Positions 1 through 9,311 of a DNA stretch of 64,000 nt are shown here, in pieces. The position numbers and the translations under genes were made by a program. How positions within the stretch are numbered: position 1 is the first letter of the stretch; each line of letters opens with the position of its first letter. Origin of the DNA: Prevotellaceae bacterium (GTDB taxonomy: Bacteria > Bacteroidota > Bacteroidia > Bacteroidales > Bacteroidaceae); assembly GCA_029219385.1 (NCBI GenBank), contig JAQXTH010000007.1:31968-95967 (forward strand). Reading direction: 5' to 3'. The notes beneath the pieces are model-generated. The model worked only from the letters and a program-made list of their open reading frames with translations. It was not told where the DNA came from and did no database searches.

Positions 1-24
1 TGTAAAATATATTTTAATTAATTA

Positions 25-2487
25 TTATCTAAGTTCTGCACTCAAACGATTTTTAAAATTATTTATCAAGGACTGCATTACTTTATCAATTTGTTTATCT
101 GTAAGTGTTTTCTGTGTATCTTGTAAGGTAAGATTGATGGCATAACTTTTTTTGCCTTCAGGCAGATTATTACCTTCATACACATCAAAGAGTTCTATAT
201 TCTTTAAAAGATTTCGTTCTGTTTGGTATGCAACATCTTCTATTTGCCGGAAAGTAATGTCCTTATTAACCAATAGTGCAAGATCTCGACTGACTGCCGG
301 ATATTTACTTATTTCAACAAAAGTGACATTATTCTTGCGAGTGCTTTTCATGAGAAAATCCCAATGGATGTCAGCATAAAAAACTTGAGATTTTATTTCA
401 AAAGATTTTGTTATCTTGTGATCCAAAAGACCTATTGATGCGTAAATATTACCATTCTTATCTGTAATCTGCAATGCAGAAGAATAAATATCTGACGAAA
501 ATTCTTTGTAAAATAATTGTTTTGTTTTTACTCCCAATCGGCAAAAAATATTCTCTATATATGCTTTAAGATTATAATAAGTATAGTCTTCGTTGGGATG
601 GGTCCAAGAACCCTCTATTCGCTTGCCAGTAATCCATAATGATAGACGAAGTTCTTCGTGATATGCACTTAAAATTTGGTTTTCGTCTTTATTGTTTAAA
701 CGAAAATCATACACTTTGCCAAATTCATATAATTTTAAATTAGGTGATTTGTGATTTATATTAAACCTTAATGTTTCTAAACCTCCGAAAAGCAAGGTTT
801 GGCGCATAATATTAAGATCTTCGCTAAGGGGATTTATAAGTCTTACACAATTTGAGGCTGGATAGGTTTCCAAATTTTCATAATAAGAAACCTTAGAAAG
901 AGAATTATTCATTATTTCATTAAAACCTTGCGAAGTAAGTTGCTCTGAAATGATATATTGTAGTCTGTTGTTTCTATCGACATCCCCTTTAACTGTCAAT
1001 GAAGACTTTACAGAGGAAGGAATTTCAACATTATTGTAACCATATATGCGAAGAATCTCTTCAACAATATCACAAGGACGTTTCACATCTACTCTATATG
1101 CCGGAACAGTAAGAGATAGACCATCCTCTGTTTCTCTGTCGATTGATATTTCAAGCGAAGTGAGAATGTTTTTTATTTCTTCTTTAGAAATAATTTTCCC
1201 TATCAAACTGTTGATGTAATTATATGATAGATTGATTTTAAAGTCGTTGATAGGGGAGGGATAAATATCTTTTATCTCCATGGAAATTGTGCCTCCGGCA
1301 AGTTCTTTTGCGAGAATTGCAGCTTGCTTGAGGGCATAAATGGTGCCATTGGGATCTACGCCACGTTCAAATCGAAAACTTGCATCTGTACTTAATCCAT
1401 GTCGGCGTGCAGACTTACGTATTGTAGTAGGATTAAAATAAGCAGATTCAAATAATACGTTTGTTGTTGTATTGTACGTTCCGGAACCTTTTCCTCCAAA
1501 TACTCCGGCAATACACATCGGTTCTTTTGCATTGCAAATGGCAAGATCATCTTTTGATAATTTGTGTTCAACACCATCGAGTGTTATGAAGGGTGTATCG
1601 TCAGGTAAAGTATCAACAATAATGGTGTTGCCTTCAATCATGTCGGCATCAAAACAATGAAGCGGCTGACCGTAGGCATGAAGTATATAGTTTGTGATAT
1701 CGACAATATTGTTAATTGGACGCAAGCCGATAATATTAAGTTTGTTTTTCAACCAATCGGGACTCTCTTTCACTGTACAACCACTAAGTGTGACAGCTGC
1801 ATATCTCGGACATTTTACAGAATCTTTCACGATTATGTCAATGTCAAGATTATTGTTGTCAACATTAAAAGAATCTGATGTTGGTCGGTGTAAAGAAGTT
1901 TTATAACCGTTTTGTTTTAACCATGCATATAAATCACGAGCCACACCAAAATGGGAACAGGCATCGGCACGGTTTGGAGTAATGTCGACTTCAATGACAT
2001 AGTCACTTTTAATATTATAATATTCAGCTGCGGTCATTCCTACAGGAATATCTTGAGGCAAAACAATTATTCCATCGTGGCTCGTGCCTACGCCAATCTC
2101 GTCTTCTGCACAAATCATTCCAAGACTTTCTATGCCACGTAGTTTTGAACGTTTGATGGTGAAAGGTTTGTCTCCATCATACAATATGGTTCCAATTGTA
2201 GCAACAACAACTTTTTGCCCAACAGCTACGTTAGGAGCACCACAAACTATTTGCAAAGGGTTTTCTTTTCCAACATTGACAATGCAAACATGCATGTGGT
2301 CAGAGTTGGGATGAACTTCACATTTTTCAATATAACCAATTACAAGTCCTTTTAGTCCTCCTCTGATAGTTTGTACTTCTTCAATAGAACCGACTTCAAG
2401 TCCTATTGATGTTAGTGCTTCCGCAATCTCTTCGGGTGATAGATTAAAATCAACGTATTCTTTTAACCAATTGTATGATATGTTCAT
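25..2487 (-). CDS. pheT: Phenylalanine--tRNA ligase beta subunit
   Basis: Beta chain of the cytosolic (alpha-beta)2 enzyme that charges tRNA-Phe. The 820-residue length is normal for bacterial PheT. A tRNA-binding OB domain lies near residues 40-150 (HPNSDHMHVC). The B3/B4 editing region, B5 domain and synthetase-like core follow, and a ferredoxin-like anticodon-binding domain ends the protein (SRDLALLVNKDITFRQI, about 725-818). The start MNISYNWLKEYV matches the family N terminus. A TACCTTTG promoter box lies about 37 bases upstream, so it is probably transcribed separately from malQ behind it. No pheS is visible in the window, so the two subunits are not adjacent here. Product assignment is secure. 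Confidence 0.97.
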   Translation of the reverse strand: MNISYNWLKEYVDFNLSPEEIAEALTSIGLEVGSIEEVQTIRGGLKGLVIGYIEKCEVHPNSDHMHVCIVNVGKENPLQIVCGAPNVAVGQKVVVATIGTILYDGDKPFTIKRSKLRGIESLGMICAEDEIGVGTSHDGIIVLPQDIPVGMTAAEYYNIKSDYVIEVDITPNRADACSHFGVARDLYAWLKQNGYKTSLHRPTSDSFNVDNNNLDIDIIVKDSVKCPRYAAVTLSGCTVKESPDWLKNKLNIIGLRPINNIVDITNYILHAYGQPLHCFDADMIEGNTIIVDTLPDDTPFITLDGVEHKLSKDDLAICNAKEPMCIAGVFGGKGSGTYNTTTNVLFESAYFNPTTIRKSARRHGLSTDASFRFERGVDPNGTIYALKQAAILAKELAGGTISMEIKDIYPSPINDFKINLSYNYINSLIGKIISKEEIKNILTSLEISIDRETEDGLSLTVPAYRVDVKRPCDIVEEILRIYGYNNVEIPSSVKSSLTVKGDVDRNNRLQYIISEQLTSQGFNEIMNNSLSKVSYYENLETYPASNCVRLINPLSEDLNIMRQTLLFGGLETLRFNINHKSPNLKLYEFGKVYDFRLNNKDENQILSAYHEELRLSLWITGKRIEGSWTHPNEDYTYYNLKAYIENIFCRLGVKTKQLFYKEFSSDIYSSALQITDKNGNIYASIGLLDHKITKSFEIKSQVFYADIHWDFLMKSTRKNNVTFVEISKYPAVSRDLALLVNKDITFRQIEDVAYQTERNLLKNIELFDVYEGNNLPEGKKSYAINLTLQDTQKTLTDKQIDKVMQSLINNFKNRLSAELR

Positions 2488-2523
2488 TTCTTGATAATAT
2501 TATTGTTTGTATTTTTTGTTATG

Positions 2524-2531
2524 CAAAGGTA
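2524..2531 (-). promoter_or_regulatory. Bacteroidota -7 promoter box for pheT
   Basis: Minus-strand TACCTTTG fits the Bacteroidota consensus TAnnTTTG and would start transcription about 25-30 bases before the pheT ATG. No clear -33 TTG lies at the usual spacing. Confidence 0.5.
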
Positions 2532-2586
2532 AAAATTTTTTATGAGTTTAAAAAACAAATGTCTGCAAAACGATAGGAAGGAACTC

Positions 2587-5292
2587 TTATAGTGAATTAT
2601 TTCTAAGCTGTGAAAGTTTTTTTACCTTAGCCGTGAATTGTTTGTTGGAAATGAGTTGTTCTATAGTTGGGATCATGCGCCATCTCCAATAATGGCGTGG
2701 TATTTCAGGGTGATTGATTTGTTCTTGCTCCAAGTTTTCACTTCTAAGGTTTGAGTCTATGCCAAGCCAGTCTTGAAGTGCAATGATGCAGAGTAAAGAG
2801 GTTGAACGCATGTGTCTTGCAATAATTATTTCACAATCTTCGGGAGATAATAAGCCTGGCGTAGGGCTATCTTTGTGTAAGATATTGCGCCAATAGTCAA
2901 CTGCACTTTCCGGGTTTTGCTTCCACCAAAGTCTTAGAGGAGCCATATCGTGAGTTGAAATTGTATCTACAGAATACAAGGGTGATTCTGACAAATTACT
3001 AAAACGCATATTTGGTTTTTTGGGCATAGTTTCAATCTCTAATGTCAATATATTTAGTGCTTTTAATACGGAAGGCACACAACTCGGAATCATTCCAAGG
3101 TCTTCTGCACAAGCAAGCATGGAAGTAGCACACGTCAGTTTTGGAAGTCTGCGATAGGCTTCTTCTGTCCAAAAATTATTGTGTCGTTCATAGAAGAAAT
3201 ATTCATAAATCCTTTCGTAGGCAGCAGAATTACTTTGGGAAAGGTGTTTGAAAATTTTTGTTTGTTTACCTAAGATATTTAGATGGTATGTTTTTGTTTC
3301 GGGTGAAGTTTTGATAAACAGCACGTTTGTATAAGCAGATAAGAATAATTCCCGTTGTTGTCCGGAAAATCCCATTTCACGCAACATATTATCTATAGCA
3401 CGTTGTGAATGGGCATAATTCTTTTTCAAGGTCCATTTCCCGTCTGTGCCAAACTCAAAAAAATATTCTTTTGCAACCGGCAGCAATTCTCCGAAGTGTC
3501 GTTGCATTTCTCCCTCAGTGAACCTCACTTTTGTATAATATTCGGGATCGTCTGTGAAACCTAATATTTTTAATTCCTGATTTGTCAGTGGCAGTCCCGG
3601 GTTAAAATGGCCGAGTGTTCCATAATAATGCTTAATAGGAATTTCCCATATTCGGAAGAAACCCAATACATGATCTATTCTATATGCATCGAAATAGCGA
3701 GACATATATGTCAGCCGATCTTTCCACCATTTTGCATCGTCTGCCAAAATGTTTGGCCAATTATAAGTGGGAAAGCCCCAATTTTGACCATGAGCAGAAA
3801 AGAAATCGGGTGGTGCACCCGCCTGAGAATCTGAGTTGAGATATTTTGGTAAAACCCACGAAGGCACACTATCCCTACTTACACCGATAGGTATATCTCC
3901 TTTTAATACAATTCCTTTGGATTGTGCATAATCATGTACAGAAGACAATTGCTTGTCCAAAAGAAATTGTAATACTCCATAAAAATCGATGTCGTCTAGC
4001 AAATTGCTTGCTATTGCCCATCTTTGTAGGTCAACAGGATTATATTCTTTAAATTTTGGCCACTTGCGAAAATTTGCAGTGCCATGTATTTTTAATAAAT
4101 ACCGAAAGAAACTGTAAGGAATGAGCCAATCTGCATTATCGCGTTTAAAAACTTTGTATTTTGTAGAACGAAGTATGTCTTGCTTATTTTCTTGGTAATA
4201 TGTGTGTAAATACTGTTCTTTCAAATCAAATACTTCGTCATAATCCAATTGTTGTTGAGCGTTAACTTGTTGTCGACGTTGTTCATAAATCTTTAGCTTC
4301 GTTTTACTTTTGATTTGTGGCAAAGAATTAAAATCCATGTAAATAGGGTGAAGCGCAAACGAAGATATTGGATTATAAGGATAAGAGTCATGCCAATTTC
4401 CTTCGCGTGTAGTATCGTTGACAGGCAAGAGTTGTATAACATTTAATCCGGCCTCTGCTGCCCAATCTATAAATTTTATAAGGTCTCCAAAATCTCCAAT
4501 TCCCCAACTCTGTTCGGAGCGCAAAGAAAATACAGGAACGACAACACCTGCTGCTTTCAGATCATTTTGTGGTAAATTTGGCGTGGTAGTGTCAATAAAA
4601 AATTTCCCATCGTTATTGTCAATAAAACTTAGTTCTCTGTTTTCACCGACTTCCCATATTACCTCTTTGTTTTCTTTATTTACAAGAATGTATTTATATA
4701 TCAACCCTTGTTGAGGGACATCTGAAAATTTCAAAGGAAATGCCCACGTTCCCATAGATGTCTGATGACCGAGAATAGCCCCCTCAAGTTTCCATTCTCC
4801 AACAGATTTTCCGTTGCCACAAAGGTATAACTGACAATTGCGAGGAGGAATATAGTCTGTAAATAATAATACAATATCAGCACAATCTATTGCATCTTTA
4901 TCTTTAGGATTTAAATTGAAAGGATATATCGTTTTAGAATAAGCAGAAGAATAAAGATAGTTCTTACCTTGATCTATATGCCATAAGGATTTTATAGTAA
5001 TATTGCTCGTGTTGCTAAAAAAGATATGATGAGGATATTGACCATGTCCTTTTTCTTCGTCTATAAACGAACGTTTTGTTTTAATAGTAAATCCATAACT
5101 TATCTCTTCAATCTTTCGTGAGGGTAATTCTATGGTTTGATACCAGTGTTGACCATCTTCACTTTTCATTTTAATAGGTTCATTCAGTCCCGCACGCAGT
5201 TTTTTATTGGAAGATAAGTTAAGATATACACATTGGTCTTTGCTATGTGTAACGTATTCAACTTCAATATTAAGAAAAATTATATCTGACAT
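2587..5292 (-). CDS. malQ: 4-alpha-glucanotransferase (GH77) with starch-binding domains
   Basis: Cytoplasmic amylomaltase that moves maltodextrin segments between acceptors and releases glucose. It is 901 residues, longer than E. coli MalQ (about 690), because two N-terminal CBM20-like domains precede the barrel (about residues 1-120 and 130-235). Catalytic segments are visible: nucleophile Asp in YRIDHVLGFFR (about 539), acid/base Glu in ACAEDLG (about 730), and STHDMAP (about 781). There is no signal peptide, so the enzyme works inside the cell. It starts 24 bases after the GH25 lysozyme gene on the same strand. Functional partners in the window are glgP, glgA, a GH13 amylase and a debranching enzyme. 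Confidence 0.95.
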   Translation of the reverse strand: MSDIIFLNIEVEYVTHSKDQCVYLNLSSNKKLRAGLNEPIKMKSEDGQHWYQTIELPSRKIEEISYGFTIKTKRSFIDEEKGHGQYPHHIFFSNTSNITIKSLWHIDQGKNYLYSSAYSKTIYPFNLNPKDKDAIDCADIVLLFTDYIPPRNCQLYLCGNGKSVGEWKLEGAILGHQTSMGTWAFPLKFSDVPQQGLIYKYILVNKENKEVIWEVGENRELSFIDNNDGKFFIDTTTPNLPQNDLKAAGVVVPVFSLRSEQSWGIGDFGDLIKFIDWAAEAGLNVIQLLPVNDTTREGNWHDSYPYNPISSFALHPIYMDFNSLPQIKSKTKLKIYEQRRQQVNAQQQLDYDEVFDLKEQYLHTYYQENKQDILRSTKYKVFKRDNADWLIPYSFFRYLLKIHGTANFRKWPKFKEYNPVDLQRWAIASNLLDDIDFYGVLQFLLDKQLSSVHDYAQSKGIVLKGDIPIGVSRDSVPSWVLPKYLNSDSQAGAPPDFFSAHGQNWGFPTYNWPNILADDAKWWKDRLTYMSRYFDAYRIDHVLGFFRIWEIPIKHYYGTLGHFNPGLPLTNQELKILGFTDDPEYYTKVRFTEGEMQRHFGELLPVAKEYFFEFGTDGKWTLKKNYAHSQRAIDNMLREMGFSGQQRELFLSAYTNVLFIKTSPETKTYHLNILGKQTKIFKHLSQSNSAAYERIYEYFFYERHNNFWTEEAYRRLPKLTCATSMLACAEDLGMIPSCVPSVLKALNILTLEIETMPKKPNMRFSNLSESPLYSVDTISTHDMAPLRLWWKQNPESAVDYWRNILHKDSPTPGLLSPEDCEIIIARHMRSTSLLCIIALQDWLGIDSNLRSENLEQEQINHPEIPRHYWRWRMIPTIEQLISNKQFTAKVKKLSQLRNNSL

Positions 5293-5316
5293 ATTTTTTA
5301 ATTTGTTTACTTCAAT

Positions 5317-6132
5317 TTACTGATACATTAAAATATCATATATGGAAAAACCGCTCATTATTTTAGAACGGTCAACATCTCCTCTTATACCGTCAATTCT
5401 ACCTCTGCAAGAATACTGCCACATTATAAACTGATTGCCGTCGTCAACAGATGGAACCAGTTCGTTGTAGAATGCAATCATTAAGGGATAACGATCAAAA
5501 CCGCGATATGCCATATATTTATTGTAAAAATTAACATAAGTATATAGTATTGGTGGACGACCATAATAGTTTTCCACCATATCAAGAAATTCCTTTAATC
5601 TTTTGGCAAACCTGTCGGAGGAAACACCATTGGCGGCTTCAACGTCAATCATGGGAACGATATCTTGTTTTTTAGGGTCAATAACTGAAATCATGTGGTG
5701 AAATTGTTCTGTCATGTTAACATTTGCGCGGAAGAAATGATAACTCCCCATCGTTATTCCATGTTTTCTACCTTCTGAAATATTATAGTCATAATAATCA
5801 TCTATAAAATAATTACTTTCAGAGGCTTTAACAAAAGCATAACTTATCTTTCCGCCTTTTGCAACAGAAGACCAATCTATACTACCTTGATAATGGGACA
5901 CGTCTATCCCCTCTGTCATATTTTCAATTAAACGACGAGAGCCACAATGTGCAACAACAGCCTGAGATAATAATACATCTTTTTTTATTTCAACATAAGG
6001 GTCAGGTTCCGATGCGCGTGGCAATTCTACTTTATGTTTTTCTTTCTTGTCTTTTTTTATTTTAGAACTTGCCTTTAATTCAAACGGAAATACAAATAAA
6101 AATATAATTATAAATACTATGTATTTTTGCAT
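5317..6132 (-). CDS. Secreted GH25 lysozyme
   Basis: Predicted muramidase cutting the MurNAc-GlcNAc bond of peptidoglycan. The first 20 residues form a hydrophobic signal sequence, followed by a lysine-rich linker (23-35). The GH25 barrel begins with GIDVSHYQGSIDW (Asp77) and continues with SYHFF (about 130-134), MIDVE (Asp163 and Glu165, the likely catalytic pair) and a C-terminal FIMWQYSCRGRIDG. At 271 residues it is a single-domain enzyme with no wall-binding repeats. It sits between fbp (30 bases upstream) and malQ (24 bases downstream), so it is probably co-transcribed with unrelated carbohydrate genes. Whether it remodels the cell's own wall or attacks other bacteria cannot be told. Confidence 0.92.
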   Translation of the reverse strand: MQKYIVFIIIFLFVFPFELKASSKIKKDKKEKHKVELPRASEPDPYVEIKKDVLLSQAVVAHCGSRRLIENMTEGIDVSHYQGSIDWSSVAKGGKISYAFVKASESNYFIDDYYDYNISEGRKHGITMGSYHFFRANVNMTEQFHHMISVIDPKKQDIVPMIDVEAANGVSSDRFAKRLKEFLDMVENYYGRPPILYTYVNFYNKYMAYRGFDRYPLMIAFYNELVPSVDDGNQFIMWQYSCRGRIDGIRGDVDRSKIMSGFSIYDILMYQ

Positions 6133-6162
6133 GATCAGATAATATTTTCTTAATTTTCCATA

Positions 6163-8139
6163 TTATTTCATTTCCTTTATTATGCCGTGTCTGTAGGCAT
6201 ATAGCAACTCTTTTAATTCTTTAATTTGATTTTGAATTTTACGGCCTCTATCTGTATCTCTGACCATAATTCTTTTACCCATCAATTGAACGATTTGCAC
6301 AGAAGATTTTATATCTGTTTCGTTTTTGATTGCTTCAGAAATAGACTCAAAAGGTTCATGCTGTATTAATTGGAATCCACGAGAATGATAAACAAGAGTA
6401 TATCCGGCAATACCAGTTGTGTCGTGATAGGCTTTGGCAAAACCTCCATCAATAACCATTAGTTTCCCGTCTGCTTTTATAGGGTTTTCACCTTCTCCGG
6501 CATGTACGGGGACATGACCGTTAATTATATGTCTGTTTTCCCCCTCTACACCAAAAGCGTCTAAAATCCTATTGCATACAGACGCATTATCGCGCAATTT
6601 ATAATAATTTCCTTTTTCTTCGTGTTGCAAATGTTTGTCTGTTAAAAAATAGCGTTCGAATGTGGTCATTCTTGATTTGTCAAACAAAGGACTATCTGTA
6701 CCACACCATAAATACCAAAAATAATCTCGTGCCTGTTGTTTTTGTTTTATTGGGGTGTCGGTATTAAATGCAGAACGCATTAACAACGCTATATGTTTCA
6801 TCAGTTGTCTGCCACTATAAGTTCCATCGTATAAATCAACTTTTTTTAAAGAACCATCGGGATTAAGGGGAATAGAGGCGTGAAACAATAAGTTTGAATT
6901 ATATATGCCATACATAGAGCCATTTGTAAACAACAGATGAATGTGTTTCTGAAGTTTTTCAGAAACTCTAAAAGAGTGATGTAGTTTATTCATCAGTTCT
7001 TCCTCTTCAGAAGTAAGCTTATATGGTTCCTTTGGATCTAATGTCGGGAAAAGATTATCCGACAAATCATATTCTTTTCCATCATAAATATATTTGCCAT
7101 TATTTAGGTCGATATGTTCAAGTGTACCTCGGCGGTCTATATTCCATTCGGGGTGTTTGCTTGTCATTTGAGCCTCAAGTTTAAATTGGATGATGGTGAT
7201 TGCTTTATGCATTCTGGCTAAAAGCATGAGAGTCTTGTTGGAAAAAGTCTTGGTCTCTGTTCCAACAACCGGAAAAAAATGCTTACATGGGTCATCGCCG
7301 TACACATCCATGGCAAAAGCTGCTAAAGAAATAAGATTTATTCCGTATCCATCTTCCAATGTTGCCATGTTGCCATATCTTAAGGACAAACGAATAACAT
7401 TGGCTATACAAGGGTCGTTGCCGGCAGCAGCACCCATCCATAATGCATCATGATTACCCCATTGTATATCAAAATTAGGGTAATTTAAAAGAAAATCTAA
7501 AATAATATGCGCGCCAGGACCTCGGTCAAAGATGTCACCCAATATATGCAGTTTGTCTACAGCCAACTGTTGTATGACATGACACAATGCAATAATCAAA
7601 TTGTCGCTTTGTCCTGTATCTACGATAGAATGAAAAATTGCATTAAAATATGCTTGCTTGTTATTGTCTGTGGAATCTTCATGAAGAAGTTCTTCAATTA
7701 TGTAAGCAAATTCCTGCGGTAATGTTTTTCGTACCCTGCTACGAGTATATTTGCTGCTCATCACTCTACAAACCTTTACCAATTGGTTAAGTGTGATTGT
7801 GTAGTAATCGTCAAGGTTATCTTCGGCAGCCTTTATCAACTCTAATTTTTGTTCAGGATAGTATATTAGCGTACATAACTCTTGAATTTCCCTATCTCTC
7901 ATTTGATTCCCAAATAATTCTTGTACTTTTCGTTTGATATTTCCGCTTGCGTTGCGTAAGATATGCAGAAAAGCCTCATGTTCACCGTGAATATCTGCCA
8001 TAAAATGCTCTGTCGGCTTTGGAAGATTTAATATTGCTTCAAGGTTTATAATTTCTGTACCGGCAGAAGCTTCAGTGGGAAATGTTTGAGAGAGTAATTG
8101 TAGTATTCGCATATCGCGTTCTACTTGTTGTTTCATCAT
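6163..8139 (-). CDS. fbp: Fructose-1,6-bisphosphatase, class III
   Basis: Gluconeogenic enzyme that hydrolyses fructose-1,6-bisphosphate to fructose-6-phosphate. At 658 residues it matches the class III family found in Firmicutes and Bacteroidota and not the roughly 330-residue class I enzyme. Metallophosphatase motifs are clear: DIHGEHEAF near residue 50, GDIFDRGPGAH near 200, and WGNHDALWMGA near 230. A later INGHVPVHAGEGENP supplies further metal ligands. The protein opens with two Met codons (MMKQQ), so the start could be one codon later. Only 16 bases separate it from the GH43 gene upstream, supporting co-transcription. Confidence 0.96.
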   Translation of the reverse strand: MMKQQVERDMRILQLLSQTFPTEASAGTEIINLEAILNLPKPTEHFMADIHGEHEAFLHILRNASGNIKRKVQELFGNQMRDREIQELCTLIYYPEQKLELIKAAEDNLDDYYTITLNQLVKVCRVMSSKYTRSRVRKTLPQEFAYIIEELLHEDSTDNNKQAYFNAIFHSIVDTGQSDNLIIALCHVIQQLAVDKLHILGDIFDRGPGAHIILDFLLNYPNFDIQWGNHDALWMGAAAGNDPCIANVIRLSLRYGNMATLEDGYGINLISLAAFAMDVYGDDPCKHFFPVVGTETKTFSNKTLMLLARMHKAITIIQFKLEAQMTSKHPEWNIDRRGTLEHIDLNNGKYIYDGKEYDLSDNLFPTLDPKEPYKLTSEEEELMNKLHHSFRVSEKLQKHIHLLFTNGSMYGIYNSNLLFHASIPLNPDGSLKKVDLYDGTYSGRQLMKHIALLMRSAFNTDTPIKQKQQARDYFWYLWCGTDSPLFDKSRMTTFERYFLTDKHLQHEEKGNYYKLRDNASVCNRILDAFGVEGENRHIINGHVPVHAGEGENPIKADGKLMVIDGGFAKAYHDTTGIAGYTLVYHSRGFQLIQHEPFESISEAIKNETDIKSSVQIVQLMGKRIMVRDTDRGRKIQNQIKELKELLYAYRHGIIKEMK

Positions 8140-8155
8140 ACCAGATTATTTTTTA

Positions 8156-9160
8156 CTAAGGTCTTTTTCTTTTTACACCTTCTTTTGTCATCTTAATAGG
8201 TAAAATATGTCCATCTTTAGTAAAGCGTAATACGTCAATACATGTTTCTCGTGAATTACCGTCAACTTCTGTTAAAGGTCGACGGTGATAAACAATGTAA
8301 TATTCGTCTTTTCTCTTGCCTTTAATGACAGAATGGTGACCTGCACCAGTTCCTATAGTTGGATCTTGTTTCAGTATTACACTTTCACGTTTAAAAGGTC
8401 CTATAGGAGAATCGCTAATTGCATATGCGACGCAATAATCAGAGCCGGTCCAATTGCCTTCGCTCCACATAAAATAATATTTCCCTTTGCGTTTTAACAT
8501 AAATGGACCTTCTACATATTTATCTGGAGTAATTTCTTTAAAAAGAGTTCCGTCTTTAAATTTTTTCAAACTAATTAAGTCTTTGTTTAGCATTGCAACA
8601 TTGCAATGTCCCCATCCTCCATAATACATATAGAATTGACCATCATCGTCACAAAACACAAATTGGTCAATTGGTTGGGCTCCATTTATTATACTATCTA
8701 TCAACGGTCGTCCAATGGCATCTTTAAATGGACCGGATGGAGATTTTGATGTTGCCACCCCGATCCCACCATATTCTTTATTGTTTTGGATATTGTTGGC
8801 ACTAAAAAAAAGATAATATGTATCATTGTTTTTAATAATAGAGGGGGCCCAAAGAGCTCTTTTTATCCACGCAACGCCATCAACGGAAAGAATTTTCTCG
8901 TGCTTTTCCCAATTTGAAAAATCAGAGGAAGAAAATGCGTCAAAAAAAACTTGTTTGTTAAACGGAGCAGAGTAGGTCGGATAAATCCAATATCGGTTAT
9001 CGAAAATGACACCTTCAGGGTCTGCATAATATCCTTTAATTACAGGATTACCTACTCTAAACTGTTTTTTACTCTTTGGCAAATTGCTTTGAGCTGCAGA
9101 ATATATTGTAAAACAAACGGAAATTACAATGGAGATAAATATAAAATAGTTCTTTTTCAT
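8156..9160 (-). CDS. Secreted GH43-like glycosidase
   Basis: Five-bladed propeller hydrolase of the GH43 type, acting on arabinose- or xylose-containing (or related) glycans outside the cytoplasm. The chosen start MKKNYFIFISIVISV gives a clean signal peptide ending near AAQS; an ATG ten codons upstream adds only residues that spoil it. The catalytic-base Asp lies in YYADPEG (Asp47), the pKa-modulating Asp is probably in the RALWAPSI region, and the general-acid Glu is in YVEGPFML. GTGAGHHSV near the C terminus is also typical. At 334 residues it is a single catalytic module. Substrate is unknown, because GH43 subfamilies cannot be separated by eye. First gene of a likely unit with fbp, GH25 and malQ. 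Confidence 0.88.
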   Translation of the reverse strand: MKKNYFIFISIVISVCFTIYSAAQSNLPKSKKQFRVGNPVIKGYYADPEGVIFDNRYWIYPTYSAPFNKQVFFDAFSSSDFSNWEKHEKILSVDGVAWIKRALWAPSIIKNNDTYYLFFSANNIQNNKEYGGIGVATSKSPSGPFKDAIGRPLIDSIINGAQPIDQFVFCDDDGQFYMYYGGWGHCNVAMLNKDLISLKKFKDGTLFKEITPDKYVEGPFMLKRKGKYYFMWSEGNWTGSDYCVAYAISDSPIGPFKRESVILKQDPTIGTGAGHHSVIKGKRKDEYYIVYHRRPLTEVDGNSRETCIDVLRFTKDGHILPIKMTKEGVKRKRP

Positions 9161-9250
9161 TCTAATTATAATGTGTCCGCAAAATTGCAAAAAAATTGTG
9201 ATGTAGCAAAATTTAGTGTGTCAAAAGGAGATTTTCCCAAGAAAAGATGT

Positions 9251-9258
9251 TATATTTG
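9251..9258 (+). promoter_or_regulatory. Bacteroidota -7 promoter box for GH84 gene
   Basis: TATATTTG fits TAnnTTTG and lies 53 bases upstream of the GH84 start. The -33 region is not obvious. Confidence 0.45.
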
Positions 9259-9311
9259 CTTCAAAATATTTTTTGAGTAATAATAAAATAACAACATAAA
9301 TAATATTTAAA

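Noticed and set aside
5317..9160. GH25, fbp, malQ and GH43 as a polysaccharide utilisation locus
   Set aside because: There is no SusC/SusD pair or regulator nearby, and fbp and malQ are central metabolic genes.
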